Shown here one piece after another: positions 30,389-38,888 of a stretch of DNA of 43,299 nt. Below the pieces are notes generated by a model. The model saw nothing but the letters and a program-made list of their open reading frames with translations. It was not told the origin of the DNA and did no database searches. The position numbers and the translations under genes are program-made. How positions within the stretch are numbered: the stretch's first letter is position 1; each line of letters begins with the position of its first letter. The DNA lies in NCBI GenBank assembly GCA_039679385.1, contig JBDKVB010000072.1, positions 1 through 43,299 on the forward strand, read 5' to 3'. The DNA comes from Armatimonadia bacterium (GTDB lineage Bacteria; Armatimonadota; Zipacnadia; Zipacnadales; JABUFB01).

Positions 30389-32305
30389 ATGTTCCGCGTT
30401 GCCTTGCTGCTTTGGCTCACACTCCTGATGACCGGCCTGGCCCTGGCTCAGGACACTCCGACACAGGAAGCGGGAGTTGCGATGGTGCAGGTCACTCCGG
30501 CCCTGAGCGACGAGGTGCTGCTGAACCCTCGCATGGGGCTCTACCTCCAGTATCCTCCCCTTACGGCGAAGCCCGAGGACTGGTTCATGAGGATCGCGGG
30601 CGTCGCCTACTACCGGATGGACTGGTCTGCGCTGAACCCGGAGGAGGGTGTCTACAAGTTCGACGAGTTCTTCGGCCCGCGCTTCGACTTCTGGGTGGCG
30701 CAGAACCACAAGCGCGTCGCCTTTCGGGTTATGTGCCAGAGCATGCACTCCGCCGCTGACTACGTGACGCCCAAGTGGGTCTTCGACAAGGGTGTCCCGG
30801 GAGTGCAGCACACGGCCCTTCGTGGGCAGACGCAGACGGACCCGGTGTTCTGGGACGAGCGCTACCTGGAGGTCCAGTGCGAGTTCATCCGCAAGCTCGG
30901 GGAGTACCTGGATGGCCGGGAAGGGCTGGAGTTCGTCGACATCGGCAGCATCGGCGAGTGGGGCGAGATGCACCTCGCACGCTGGACGCCCCAGCAACTC
31001 GCTGAGACCGGCTTCAGCCATACCCGCTATGTCCAGGCCTACCGACGGATCATCGATGCCTATGTGAAGGCCTTCCCGCGCACCCAGGTATTCCTCAATG
31101 TCGGCGGGCAGGACAACCAGACCATCAACGACTACGCGGCGCTGCGGGGAGTGCACTTCCGGCAGGATGGGCTGAACCCCTCGGGCGCCAGCTATGATGT
31201 GGGCAACTGGCTGTACAAGCCCTACTCGCGGCGTGGTGTCGTGTGCAACTTCGAGTTCCACAGCGGCCTCGACGAGATGAAGGCCAAGGGCTGGGACCTG
31301 CAGGCGACGCTGGACAAGGCCCTCGAGGCCCCCCTCAGCTACCTGAACACCAACCTGGGGAACTACTATACTTTGCCCGAGGAGGCCCGACAGAAGCTCA
31401 CTGAGACGGCGCGGAAGATCGGCTACCGCTTCGTGATGACCCGGCTGGAGCACAATGCGCAGGTCCGGCTGGACGGCGAGCACGTCTCGCGGCTGCTGGT
31501 GAACAGCACCTGGCGCAACGACGGCGTGGCTCCCTGCTACGACAGCTATGCCCTGGAGTGGCGGCTTGAGGATGCGAAGGGCCAGGCGGTCGCCTCGGAG
31601 CTCACCTTTCCCAAGGTTCCGACGACCCAGTGGTGGCCCGGTGAGGAGGTCTCCAGTTCGGTCCTGCTGCGACTTCCGGGGACGACTCCTCCGGGCGAGT
31701 ACCAGCTCAAAGTCTCGATGGTGGATCCGGAGAGCGGTCGGCGGATTCTGCTCGGGATCGCCGGTCGCGACGAGGCAGACTGGTATGCTCTCGGTGTGGT
31801 GCCCGGTGTGAGCGCACCGGCGACTGCCGGCAAGGTGTATGAGGAAGGCTTCGAGGGCGAGGTCAAGCCTTGGGGAACCGCCGAGGGGATCTCGGCCGCC
31901 GTCGGCGATACGCAGGCACACTCGGGACAGCACGCGCTGCTGGTGACAGGCTCGTGCCAGAAGGCCTGGAACTACACGAGCTTCCGGGCACCGGTGGAAC
32001 TGCGGCCCGGCAGTCGCTACCGGCTGTCGGCGTGGCTACTGGTGGAGTCGATGGAGCCAACGAGGTATGCGCCGCACGTCAAGCTCGGCGTCAACAACAA
32101 GGACGGTAAGTGGCTGACCAACTTCAACTCCGACACCTATGACCTGAAGCAGATGGGAACCTGGCAGCGCGTGGAGGCCGATGTGGAGGTTCCCCTGGAG
32201 GGTGCAAGCGGGGACATCGCGATCGAGCGCGGCAACCAGGAGGCACCGATCACCACGCGACTGTGGCTGGATGACGTGACGCTGGAGCTGGAGGAGGGCC
32301 TGTAG
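30389..32305 (+). CDS. Secreted DUF4832-containing protein, glycosidase-like with C-terminal CBM
   Basis: A 638-residue exported protein. AGGGAGG lies eight bases before ATG 30389; residues 1-20 are a signal peptide. The barrel begins NPRMGLYLQYPP and continues YYRMDWSALNPEEGVYKF, the strand-and-helix form of GH42/GH-A clan N-termini; IGSIGEWGEMHLARW has a candidate acidic catalytic residue. DUF4832 follows (VVCNFEFHSGLDEMK, LSYLNTNLGNYYTLP, ending in a beta-sandwich with LVNSTWRNDGVAPCYDSY). About 490-638 is a jelly-roll carbohydrate-binding module (EGFEGEVKPWG ... HSGQHALLVTGSCQKAWNYT ... LWLDDVTLELEEG) of the CBM4/9 type. The activity is unproved; the domain order strongly suggests polysaccharide binding and hydrolysis. 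A strong terminator follows. Confidence 0.75.
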   Translation: MFRVALLLWLTLLMTGLALAQDTPTQEAGVAMVQVTPALSDEVLLNPRMGLYLQYPPLTAKPEDWFMRIAGVAYYRMDWSALNPEEGVYKFDEFFGPRFDFWVAQNHKRVAFRVMCQSMHSAADYVTPKWVFDKGVPGVQHTALRGQTQTDPVFWDERYLEVQCEFIRKLGEYLDGREGLEFVDIGSIGEWGEMHLARWTPQQLAETGFSHTRYVQAYRRIIDAYVKAFPRTQVFLNVGGQDNQTINDYAALRGVHFRQDGLNPSGASYDVGNWLYKPYSRRGVVCNFEFHSGLDEMKAKGWDLQATLDKALEAPLSYLNTNLGNYYTLPEEARQKLTETARKIGYRFVMTRLEHNAQVRLDGEHVSRLLVNSTWRNDGVAPCYDSYALEWRLEDAKGQAVASELTFPKVPTTQWWPGEEVSSSVLLRLPGTTPPGEYQLKVSMVDPESGRRILLGIAGRDEADWYALGVVPGVSAPATAGKVYEEGFEGEVKPWGTAEGISAAVGDTQAHSGQHALLVTGSCQKAWNYTSFRAPVELRPGSRYRLSAWLLVESMEPTRYAPHVKLGVNNKDGKWLTNFNSDTYDLKQMGTWQRVEADVEVPLEGASGDIAIERGNQEAPITTRLWLDDVTLELEEGL

Positions 32306-32347
32306 CAACCCGGCCCGCTGCCGGTAGGAAGTAGTGGGGGAATCAGA

Positions 32348-32378
32348 GGCGGCGCGGAACTGGTCCGCGCCGCCTTTT
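32348..32378 (+). terminator. Intrinsic terminator after the DUF4832 gene
   Basis: Perfect 11-base stem GGCGGCGCGGA / TCCGCGCCGCC with a 5-base loop followed by TTTT. On the minus strand it is followed by TCTGATT, so it may also slow the convergent transcript. Confidence 0.85.
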
Positions 32379-32405
32379 CGTCTCGTCCTCTTGCGGGGGA
32401 AGCTG

Positions 32406-33380
32406 TTAGCGGTCGTCGCGGGGCATCCCGAGGGCCTGACGGACCTGGCTCCTGATTCCCAGCGCTGAAGAGGTCCACTCGCTGCCGTACTCCGGGCGGT
32501 TGCGGTCGGAGGTCTTGAAGGTGTCCAGGAGCTTCAGGGCGTCGCGGTACTTGGCCTCCCAGCCCTTGTTCTTGGGCGCCGGACTGGAGGCAAGGACGTC
32601 GCCCTGGGCGACGAGCGAGATAGCCTCGTAGAAGCGGACTTCGAGCGAGCGCTTCGTCTTGGGGAAGTCGGCGCGGAACTTGGCGAGGGCGTCCGAGGCC
32701 TTGGTCGGATCATCGGGGATACTGAGGATGATCAGGTCAAGGGTGGCGTCTTCCTTCGCGCCGACCTTGTTCTCCGGGTCCTTCGCGATAGCGTTATTCA
32801 GGTGTCCGGTGGCGATCTTATACTTGCCCAGGCGGAGAAGACCGTGGCCGAGGTCAGCCAGGGAGCGCGGGTCGTCCGGGGTCTTGAGGAGCTGTTGCGC
32901 AGCGGTCAGCACCCCGGGCATCGCCTGCAGGACCTCGATGAAAGCCGAGGGCGAGGCGTAGCCCCAGCCTGAATACAGATCGTGCCCCTGCGAGTCCAGG
33001 AACAGATAGCCGTGGTTGACCAGGATCTGGGCCTGCATGTTATCGTCGGCCACCGCAGCCGTGGTGTAGCGATCGACGAAGGCGCCGTTGGCCTCCAGGT
33101 CGGCATCCAGCGCACAGCACTCGTAGGACTGCAACAGCGCTACAACCTTCGGGTAGCGCAGAGTGCCGGTGCGCATCATCTGGCAGGCCGGCACCTTCTG
33201 GGAGTAGATGTAGACGAAGACGGGTTTGCCGGATTGCTTGGCCGCGCTCAGGGCGTCCTCCACCCGGTCATACCATTTTGCGTCGTCGGCCGCGAACCCG
33301 ACGCAACCACCGAGCACCAGCAGCGTCAGGGCTGATGCCAGCCCGGTCCTGATAGCGTGTCTGCGACTAAGCGACCTCAC
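32406..33380 (-). CDS. Lipoprotein with thioredoxin-fold lacking CxxC, plus TPR-like helices
   Basis: A 324-residue predicted lipoprotein. GTG 33380 follows the stop of the GNAT gene by four bases. The hydrophobic signal ends LLVLGGCVGF, a lipobox with Gly-Gly-Cys. About 35-150 is a thioredoxin fold (WYDRVEDALSAAKQSGKPVFVYIYSQK, then ILVNHGYLFLDSQG and GWGYASPSAFIEVLQ), but where the redox CxxC should be it reads KVPACQMM, so there is one Cys and no disulfide centre. The C-terminal half has TPR-like helices (LADLGHGLLRLGKYKIATGHLNNAIAKDPENK and later). Such proteins may be chaperone-like or binding proteins; an oxidoreductase role is unlikely. Part of the minus-strand envelope locus. Confidence 0.7.
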   Translation of the reverse strand: MRSLSRRHAIRTGLASALTLLVLGGCVGFAADDAKWYDRVEDALSAAKQSGKPVFVYIYSQKVPACQMMRTGTLRYPKVVALLQSYECCALDADLEANGAFVDRYTTAAVADDNMQAQILVNHGYLFLDSQGHDLYSGWGYASPSAFIEVLQAMPGVLTAAQQLLKTPDDPRSLADLGHGLLRLGKYKIATGHLNNAIAKDPENKVGAKEDATLDLIILSIPDDPTKASDALAKFRADFPKTKRSLEVRFYEAISLVAQGDVLASSPAPKNKGWEAKYRDALKLLDTFKTSDRNRPEYGSEWTSSALGIRSQVRQALGMPRDDR

Positions 33381-33384
33381 AGCC

Positions 33385-33870
33385 TCACCGATCCTTTCGT
33401 TCCGAGAGCTCCATGAAATAGTAGATCTTGCGCGCAACTTCCTGATAGCCCATGGAGGGGTAGAACCGCATGCCTATCTCATTCGTGGTTGTGGTCTCGA
33501 TCTGACTGTATCGTAGGCCGAGGCTTTCGAAGTAGTCAAGAGCATGGGACAGGAGGGTCTTGCCGAGCTTGCGTCCCTGGTAGGCCGCATCGACGCCCAG
33601 GTTCAGCACGCGGCCGACACTTGTCTCCAGGTCCACGACGGTCGTCACATACCCCGCCACGTGACCATCGATCTCGACGACGAAGCACCCTTCGGGGTTG
33701 TCGGCGAGATTGGACAGGAGGTCCTGACGCTTGCGCTCCTGCCAGGAGACGCCTTGGAGAAGCCCGAAGCCGTGTTCGATGGCGGCGTCGATGGAAACGG
33801 GCTCGAAGACGGCGAGGGTGATGCGGCAAAGGGCTTCCTGATCGTCGCTACGGTAGGGGCGGAGGTTCAT
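33385..33870 (-). CDS. GNAT-family N-acetyltransferase
   Basis: A 161-residue cytoplasmic acetyltransferase. AAAGGAG lies eight bases before ATG 33870. It starts NLRPYRSDDQEALCRI, has a central strand CFVVEIDGHVAGYVTTVVDL, the acetyl-CoA loop VDAAYQGRKLGKTLLSHAL (Q/RxxGxG/A form) and the late strand-helix IETTTTNEIGMRFYPSMGYQ, all typical of GNAT. The substrate may be an amino group of a protein or small molecule; RimI-like members acetylate protein N-termini, but nothing here is specific. It is translationally close to the lipoprotein gene downstream and lies 41 bases after the PHP-like gene. Confidence 0.9.
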   Translation of the reverse strand: MNLRPYRSDDQEALCRITLAVFEPVSIDAAIEHGFGLLQGVSWQERKRQDLLSNLADNPEGCFVVEIDGHVAGYVTTVVDLETSVGRVLNLGVDAAYQGRKLGKTLLSHALDYFESLGLRYSQIETTTTNEIGMRFYPSMGYQEVARKIYYFMELSERKDR

Positions 33871-33911
33871 GTTGTGCGCACTCCTTTATGGGGATAGGCG
33901 ACGGTCGCAGG

Positions 33912-35486
33912 TCACCAGGTCAGCGTCGCCTGCAGGTAGGTCGCATGCGTCTGGGCATTGTAGCCGAGCTGGAAGCAGGAGTACTCGATGGCGACATGCT
34001 CCAGGCGCGGGTGCTCAAGGAGCGGTGAGTCACCGTTAAGCAAGTCGCGGACGCCGCCGGGCATTTCGGCGAGACCCATCATGTCGCGGATCTCCTGGTC
34101 CCAGGTTGTGGAGAGGCTGACCGAGTCGGCACCTAGAGTTGTGGCCACATGCAGCTCTGCGTAGCGATGGATCATGAAGTAGCGGTTGAGAAAGCTCGAG
34201 AAGCGTGCCACGGTGGGCGTGGAGGCCAGGGTCATCCAGGGCAGGTAGAGTCCACCGGAGGCAGACACCTGCCCGCCCTTCATGGCTCCGCGCAGGGCCT
34301 CAAGGGAGACCACCGAGGACTCGACCATGATGTGCGGGAGGCCGACGCTGGAAGCGAACTGTGCGTTGGAGGCGGTCAGGCCCGGCTTGTCAACGTACTT
34401 CGGATCGTAGATGAAAGAGAGCGTCCGGAACATCTCGAACATGTTGGGCTGAAGGAGGTACCCGTCGAAATCGAAGCGCTGGAGTCGCTCGGGACCACCT
34501 GGATCACCGGGATGCAGCAGGTAGGCCAGCCCCCCGGCACGGTGGATGACGTCGACGGTCTGGCGCATGGTCATGTTGTCGGCGATCGGGTCGTCGATGA
34601 AGACGGCCAGGACGGCCCCGGTGTGGCTGTAGGCGACCTGACCGGTGATGACAAGGAAGTCCTCCGGAAGCCGCCCCTCAGACTTCAGCCGCTGCGCGCA
34701 GCGACGTGCCAACTGAGCGCCATCGATGCGGCTGCGGTCGGCGACAGCAACGGCCTTGATGCCCCTCTCGCCAGCGGTCACCAGCATCTTCTCGATGGAG
34801 GCTGTGGAGTCATAGGAGATGTTGCTGAAGACCCGGACGTCGACCGCAACCTGTCCCTCCTGGGACTCGACAGTCGTCAGCTCCGGTGGTAGGCGCTTCG
34901 TGATCCACGGAGTAACGGCCTCGGCCACGACCTGAGAGCGCAGGTACTGCGGCCTGCCAAGGAGGGACCGGACCGTGTCGGCGCCCCACTTGCGGGTGCC
35001 CTGGTGCAACAGTGCATAGGCGGCGGCCCAGGGAAGGCAGTCGCGGCGCTCGTCGGCGCTGTCAACCAGGGCATCGAACTGGTCCTCCGCCAGGAGGTAG
35101 GGGTTCTGGTCGCCGCGTTGGAACAAGTCAGGTGAGGTGAAGAAGTCCTGGCGGCAGAGCTCATCCAGGTTCTTGCCAGGGTACAGGTCGGGCAGGTAGT
35201 GCGGGCAGTACAGCGTACTGGCTTCCCACCTGAGGCCGCCATCGAGGGGACGCTCGGCCATGTGGCGTCCCATCCCGCCGACGGTCGGAGGGATGGTTGA
35301 GAGGGGCTCGGGCACCACCCTTGCATGGACGGCCGCCGCTGCGTCCTCCTCCAGGGAGCCGCCGAGAACCGCCTCGGGTGCTTCCTCGTCCTGGCCAAGG
35401 GCCATCCCTTCCACAAGCACGGATACCAGGGCGAAGGCCAGCGACCAGAGGCCATGCAGTCGGCGTAGCCGGATGGGTGGTCTCAT
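33912..35486 (-). CDS. Exported PHP-fold protein with degenerate metal site
   Basis: A 524-residue protein with a signal peptide or anchor (LWSLAFALVSVLVEGMALGQ). Residues about 213-330 follow the PHP (polymerase and histidinol phosphatase) order: VDVRVFSNISYDSTAS where DxHxHS should be (no His), AVAVADRSRID where 'iTDHd' should be (Asp without His), LVITGQVAYSH where the usual Glu is Gln, and AYLLHPGDPGG, which keeps the His of motif 4. So three of the four metal-binding motifs are altered. The N-terminal 200 residues are unclassified; the C-terminal part (EALRGAMKGGQVSASGG, TLGADSVSLSTTWDQEIRD) continues the barrel and a beta domain. It starts 15 bases after the repeat-protein gene. It may be a binding or scaffold protein; a metal-dependent phosphatase role looks unlikely. 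Domain identity is by eye. Confidence 0.6.
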   Translation of the reverse strand: MRPPIRLRRLHGLWSLAFALVSVLVEGMALGQDEEAPEAVLGGSLEEDAAAAVHARVVPEPLSTIPPTVGGMGRHMAERPLDGGLRWEASTLYCPHYLPDLYPGKNLDELCRQDFFTSPDLFQRGDQNPYLLAEDQFDALVDSADERRDCLPWAAAYALLHQGTRKWGADTVRSLLGRPQYLRSQVVAEAVTPWITKRLPPELTTVESQEGQVAVDVRVFSNISYDSTASIEKMLVTAGERGIKAVAVADRSRIDGAQLARRCAQRLKSEGRLPEDFLVITGQVAYSHTGAVLAVFIDDPIADNMTMRQTVDVIHRAGGLAYLLHPGDPGGPERLQRFDFDGYLLQPNMFEMFRTLSFIYDPKYVDKPGLTASNAQFASSVGLPHIMVESSVVSLEALRGAMKGGQVSASGGLYLPWMTLASTPTVARFSSFLNRYFMIHRYAELHVATTLGADSVSLSTTWDQEIRDMMGLAEMPGGVRDLLNGDSPLLEHPRLEHVAIEYSCFQLGYNAQTHATYLQATLTW

Positions 35487-35501
35487 GGGTCACCCGCACC
35501 C

Positions 35502-36758
35502 TTAGCGGTAGGCTGCGATTGCCACCAGACACTCGACGCGCTGGCGTCGACCGAGGATCTTCCGGGCGAGGGTAAGGGCTTCGTCCGGTGCGGTCTTGGC
35601 CAGGGCTACGGCTGCTGCGGAGACGACGGGCTCAGTGACCAGAGGATCGTCGATGTGCTCAACGATGGCCAGGGCGCCGCGCGGATCAGAGCCGGCAACC
35701 CGCTGGGCCACGGCAGCACGCGCAGCGTTCCTCTGGTCCTCGTCGGCGATGCGGTCGCAGAGGGCCACGGCCTCCTGCCGGTTCGTCAGTGCCAGCGCCT
35801 GTGCGATCGCCGCACGGGTGTCATCGGCGACGGCTCCGGTCGCTTCACCCAGTCCGTGGAGCGCGACCCTCGCGAGCCCCTCGGCCATTGTAGCCTGCTC
35901 GGCCGGTAGGGCAGCCGCCGCCATGGCAACGACATGAGCGCGAGAGGGCTCATCAGCGATTTCCTGAGCCAGGACCAGAGCCAGCTCCGGGGAGGTCGGC
36001 GCCAGCGACCGCGCAACCATGCCCAGCGCCAGAGGTCTGTGGGTCGGCTCGGTGATGCCCGCTACCACACGGCGGGCTGCTTCGAGGTTCGTGGGTGCCC
36101 ACGCGGCTGCCAACTCAGCGCGCGCCAGAGGAAGTTCGGGGTCAGTGGCCGGCACGCCCTGCAGGGACTTCTCCGACTCGCTGAAGGCGTCCTGGGCGAC
36201 GTTCGGCTGGCGTATCACGATGCCGGCGGCGAGGTCGCGCAGACAGGCTGACCTGGAGAGTGGGTCGGGGACTTTCCGCGCGGCCTCCAGGGCCTCGGTC
36301 ATCCATGCCGCCGCGTCCGCGGCGTCCAGATTGAGGGCGGCAATGGCGATCTCACGGAGCGCGACCGCCTTCTCGACGACGACTTTGTGCGCCTGCGCAG
36401 CTTCGTGGGCCTGCGCGAGGACCGTCATCGCCTGCTTGCTATCTACCTTCGCCAGACGCACGGCCACGGTTCGCAAGGCCAGGCAACGGACCATAGGGTC
36501 GCCGATGGCGCTTGCGACCTCCGTCGCTTCGCCGGCGAGGGCATCATACTGAGCGCGGTCGATCCTGGCCCATCCTACGGCAACCGTTGCGAGGCTAAGC
36601 GCTCGCGTCTGGAGGTCCTGCGACCGGGCAGTCAGTTGCGCCGCTTCCCGCAGCACTGCCGCGGCTTTGGGCGCATCGGCCGTCCACCCCGGCAAGGCCA
36701 GGGCCAGCAGCATCAGCGCCGCCAGAGGCGTAGCACACACTCGGCATCCTGTGGGCAT
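35502..36758 (-). CDS. Exported alpha-helical repeat protein (TPR/HEAT-like)
   Basis: A 418-residue protein with a signal peptide (PLAALMLLALALPGWTADA). The rest is a chain of about ten 30-40-residue helical pairs, each with a pattern like 'A..a..I.dp..R..al..va..la..dp..A..ia', for example IADEPSRAHVVAMAAAALPA, CDRIADEDQRNAARAAVAQR and EHIDDPLVTEPVVSAAAVAL. These form a right-handed solenoid used for protein binding. It is very Ala-rich. GGGGGTG lies seven bases before ATG 36758. It lies between the hairpin at 36880-36904 and the PHP-like gene, with which it is probably co-transcribed. Confidence 0.7.
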   Translation of the reverse strand: MPTGCRVCATPLAALMLLALALPGWTADAPKAAAVLREAAQLTARSQDLQTRALSLATVAVGWARIDRAQYDALAGEATEVASAIGDPMVRCLALRTVAVRLAKVDSKQAMTVLAQAHEAAQAHKVVVEKAVALREIAIAALNLDAADAAAWMTEALEAARKVPDPLSRSACLRDLAAGIVIRQPNVAQDAFSESEKSLQGVPATDPELPLARAELAAAWAPTNLEAARRVVAGITEPTHRPLALGMVARSLAPTSPELALVLAQEIADEPSRAHVVAMAAAALPAEQATMAEGLARVALHGLGEATGAVADDTRAAIAQALALTNRQEAVALCDRIADEDQRNAARAAVAQRVAGSDPRGALAIVEHIDDPLVTEPVVSAAAVALAKTAPDEALTLARKILGRRQRVECLVAIAAYR

Positions 36759-36879
36759 GTCACGACACCCCCTGAGTAGCTCACGTGCTGTTCAAACGCG
36801 CGGAGGTGCCTGCGGGGTTCCCCCCCGGTTTTGCGTGCACCTTGTGGGCCATCGGATTTCGGAGCCAGCATATACAGAG

Positions 36880-36904
36880 AACCGGGGCCGCTCTGGCCCC
36901 GGTT
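36880..36904 (-). terminator. Hairpin between the HEAT lipoprotein and repeat-protein genes
   Basis: Perfect 10-base stem AACCGGGGCC / GGCCCCGGTT with a 5-base loop; on the minus strand CTCTGTAT follows. It may end the HEAT-trio transcript partially and separate it from the four genes downstream. Confidence 0.55.
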
Positions 36905-36947
36905 CGGGAACACAAACCACATCAGCCGTCGCGCCCAGGGTAGCGGG

Positions 36948-37604
36948 CTAGCCTTTGGGAGGCGTCTTGGCGGCTGCGGCCGGGGCCGCGGGTGCCGCTT
37001 CCTTGTTCTCGGCCTCTTCCTCCGGCGGAGCAACCGAAGCCACGGTGGGCAGGACCTTGACCGGCTCACTCGTGAACTCGGTCATCGGGATCTCAAAGGC
37101 GGCCCCGTCCGAATCGTTGCCGAGTTTCTTCAGTCCCAGCTTGGCCTGATCCTGAACGGGCACTGCAGGCTTTGCGGCGGCGTCCTTGGTCGCCGCGCCC
37201 TTGCGCAGTTCGGGGATGGCCTCGCGGTCGCCAATCTCACCGAGCACCCAGGCGGCACGGCAGCGATTGCCGGCCTCCAGGTGCACATTGTTCATGATCG
37301 CGGCAACCATCGCGATGATTGGATCGGGTTTCTTGTCCGTGACGACTTCCCGGCCCTGCTTCACGAGGGCTACGCCGGCCATGTCGTACACATCTTCGTC
37401 GGTCTCGAGCAGGTCGGCGAGGGTCTCGATTGCCCGATCATCGCGCAGGTTAGCCAGCTCGATCACGGCTCGCTCCCGCACCTTGACGTCCTGCGAATCG
37501 ACATCTTCCTTGAGCCGCTCCATGGGGTCAAGCGCACAGCCGGTCAGGACGACCGCGCAGAGCGCCAGGAGAGCGGTGACGCACCTGAGGATCTTTGTTG
37601 CCAT
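36948..37604 (-). CDS. HEAT-repeat lipoprotein
   Basis: A 218-residue protein. GGGAGGA lies seven bases before ATG 37604. The signal LRCVTALLALCAVVLTGC ends in a lipobox (LTGC). Two to three HEAT-like repeats follow (VKVRERAVIELANLRDDRAI, then NRCRAAWVLGEIGDREAIPEL), with an insert that includes KKPDPIIAMVAAIMNNV. The C-terminal 70 residues are Ala/Pro/Glu-rich and disordered (PPEEEAENKEAAPAAPAAA). With the next two genes it makes a set of three HEAT proteins, each anchored in or on the membrane. HEAT solenoids bind proteins; no catalytic site is visible. Confidence 0.75.
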   Translation of the reverse strand: MATKILRCVTALLALCAVVLTGCALDPMERLKEDVDSQDVKVRERAVIELANLRDDRAIETLADLLETDEDVYDMAGVALVKQGREVVTDKKPDPIIAMVAAIMNNVHLEAGNRCRAAWVLGEIGDREAIPELRKGAATKDAAAKPAVPVQDQAKLGLKKLGNDSDGAAFEIPMTEFTSEPVKVLPTVASVAPPEEEAENKEAAPAAPAAAAKTPPKG

Positions 37605-37693
37605 CGAATGTCCTCCCACAGTCCGTGGGTTCGGAGCGTTGTTGTCCAACCTGCCGAACGTTAGGCTGAGCAGATGTGCAGTGCCGGTATGGC

Positions 37694-38770
37694 TTATCCC
37701 TCGATCGGGATGGAGAGGGCTTTTGCTGTCTCTTTGGCTGCCTCGCGCGCCCAGTAGAAGTCGTCGCTGAGGCTCTTGTTGAGGGCCTCGGCGATCCTTG
37801 GCTGGGCCGCTTTGGGTACGATGGTGAAGGACAGAGAGTGGATCGCAGCCGCCCGAACGTCTCCGACCTTATCCTCCTGGGCCTTGATGAGGCCGTTGAT
37901 GAGGATCGTGCTGGTGGCCTCGTCCTGAAGGTGGCGAGCGAGGTCTCCGAGTCCGTAAGCGGCCGCCACGCGGACCTCAGGCTGCGGCTCCTTCGTTACG
38001 TCGAGGGAGTCAAGCATGACGCTGAGGGACTTGGGGTCACCGAGGATCCCGAGAGTCTGCGCGCAGGCCATGCGCACCTCCCAGCACTTGTCCTCGGGAG
38101 GCTTGGGTCCTGCGGGTGCTGGAGCTGTGGGCTTCGGCGGCGGCAAGGGCAGACCTGCAGCCTTGAGCCGGGCGATTTCGTCGGCTTCGGCCTTGGCCTC
38201 GTCAGCCTTGCGCTTGTCCTCGGCCTTCTTGGCCTCGGCGGCAGCCGCTGCGGCGAGAGCCTCAGTCTTGTCGCCAAGGATCGTCTCGAGGCTTCTGGCC
38301 GCTTCGCGGTCATGCATCAGACCGAGAGCCTGCACAGCCGCGCAGCGGACCGTGACAACTTCCTGCGCATCGGTGACGCGTGCCCTCAGATCGGCAGCGG
38401 AAGTGGTGGCCTTGAGTTTGCCGAGGGCCAGTGCCGCGGCGGCCCGGACTTCGGGCGAGGCGTCTTTGAGCGCCTCGGTGAGCGGCCCCCAGGCGTCGCG
38501 GGCACCCACGTCACCCAGCAGCGTCGCTGCGCGCCACTTTGCCGGCGGCGTCTGGTTCTTGAGGTTCTCCAGGAGAGCCGGCGTAATGCCGTGCCCACGC
38601 TCCTTGAGCTGGGTCATGGCATCCAGGACCTTGGAGTAGTCCGTGCCCGGAAGCTCGGCCAGCAGCTTCTTGGTAGCTACGGAGCGTTGCCATTCTGTGA
38701 TCCCCAACACGGCGATTAGGACCACCGCGATGATGACCACAACAGTTGGCATGCGTCGGTTCACGGTCAT
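37694..38770 (-). CDS. Membrane-anchored HEAT-repeat protein with a coiled-coil insert
   Basis: A 358-residue protein. Residues about 5-28 form an anchor helix (MPTVVVIIAVVLIAVLGI). HEAT repeats start around residue 45 (TPPAKWRAATLLGDVGARDA, then PEVRAAAALALGKLKATTSA, then VRCAAVQALGLMHDREAARS). An Ala/Lys/Glu-rich helix (residues about 168-205, AAAEAKKAEDKRKADEAKAE) and a Pro-rich stretch interrupt the solenoid, after which it resumes (WEVRMACAQTLGILGDPKSL, EVRVAAAYGLGDLARHLQDE, VRAAAIHSLSFTIVPKAAQP). The insert could bring two solenoid arms together or bind a partner. ATG 38770 follows a TTG at 38773; the ribosome site is weak. The middle gene of the HEAT trio. Confidence 0.75.
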   Translation of the reverse strand: MTVNRRMPTVVVIIAVVLIAVLGITEWQRSVATKKLLAELPGTDYSKVLDAMTQLKERGHGITPALLENLKNQTPPAKWRAATLLGDVGARDAWGPLTEALKDASPEVRAAAALALGKLKATTSAADLRARVTDAQEVVTVRCAAVQALGLMHDREAARSLETILGDKTEALAAAAAAEAKKAEDKRKADEAKAEADEIARLKAAGLPLPPPKPTAPAPAGPKPPEDKCWEVRMACAQTLGILGDPKSLSVMLDSLDVTKEPQPEVRVAAAYGLGDLARHLQDEATSTILINGLIKAQEDKVGDVRAAAIHSLSFTIVPKAAQPRIAEALNKSLSDDFYWAREAAKETAKALSIPIEG

Positions 38771-38850
38771 CAACTCACGTTCTGAGCGGTATGATCAGCC
38801 TGCGCAGCCGACACGCTTCCCGGCGGGAACCGGTGTGACGGTGAGCCATC

Positions 38851-38876
38851 CCTCGTCTGGGAAGACCAAGACGAGG
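38851..38876. other. Intergenic hairpin between two HEAT genes
   Basis: CCTCGTCT / AGACGAGG, 8-base perfect arms with a 10-base loop; no T tract on either strand. It may stabilise an mRNA end or be a weak attenuator. Confidence 0.35.
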
Positions 38877-38888
38877 TGGCGCTTTGCG

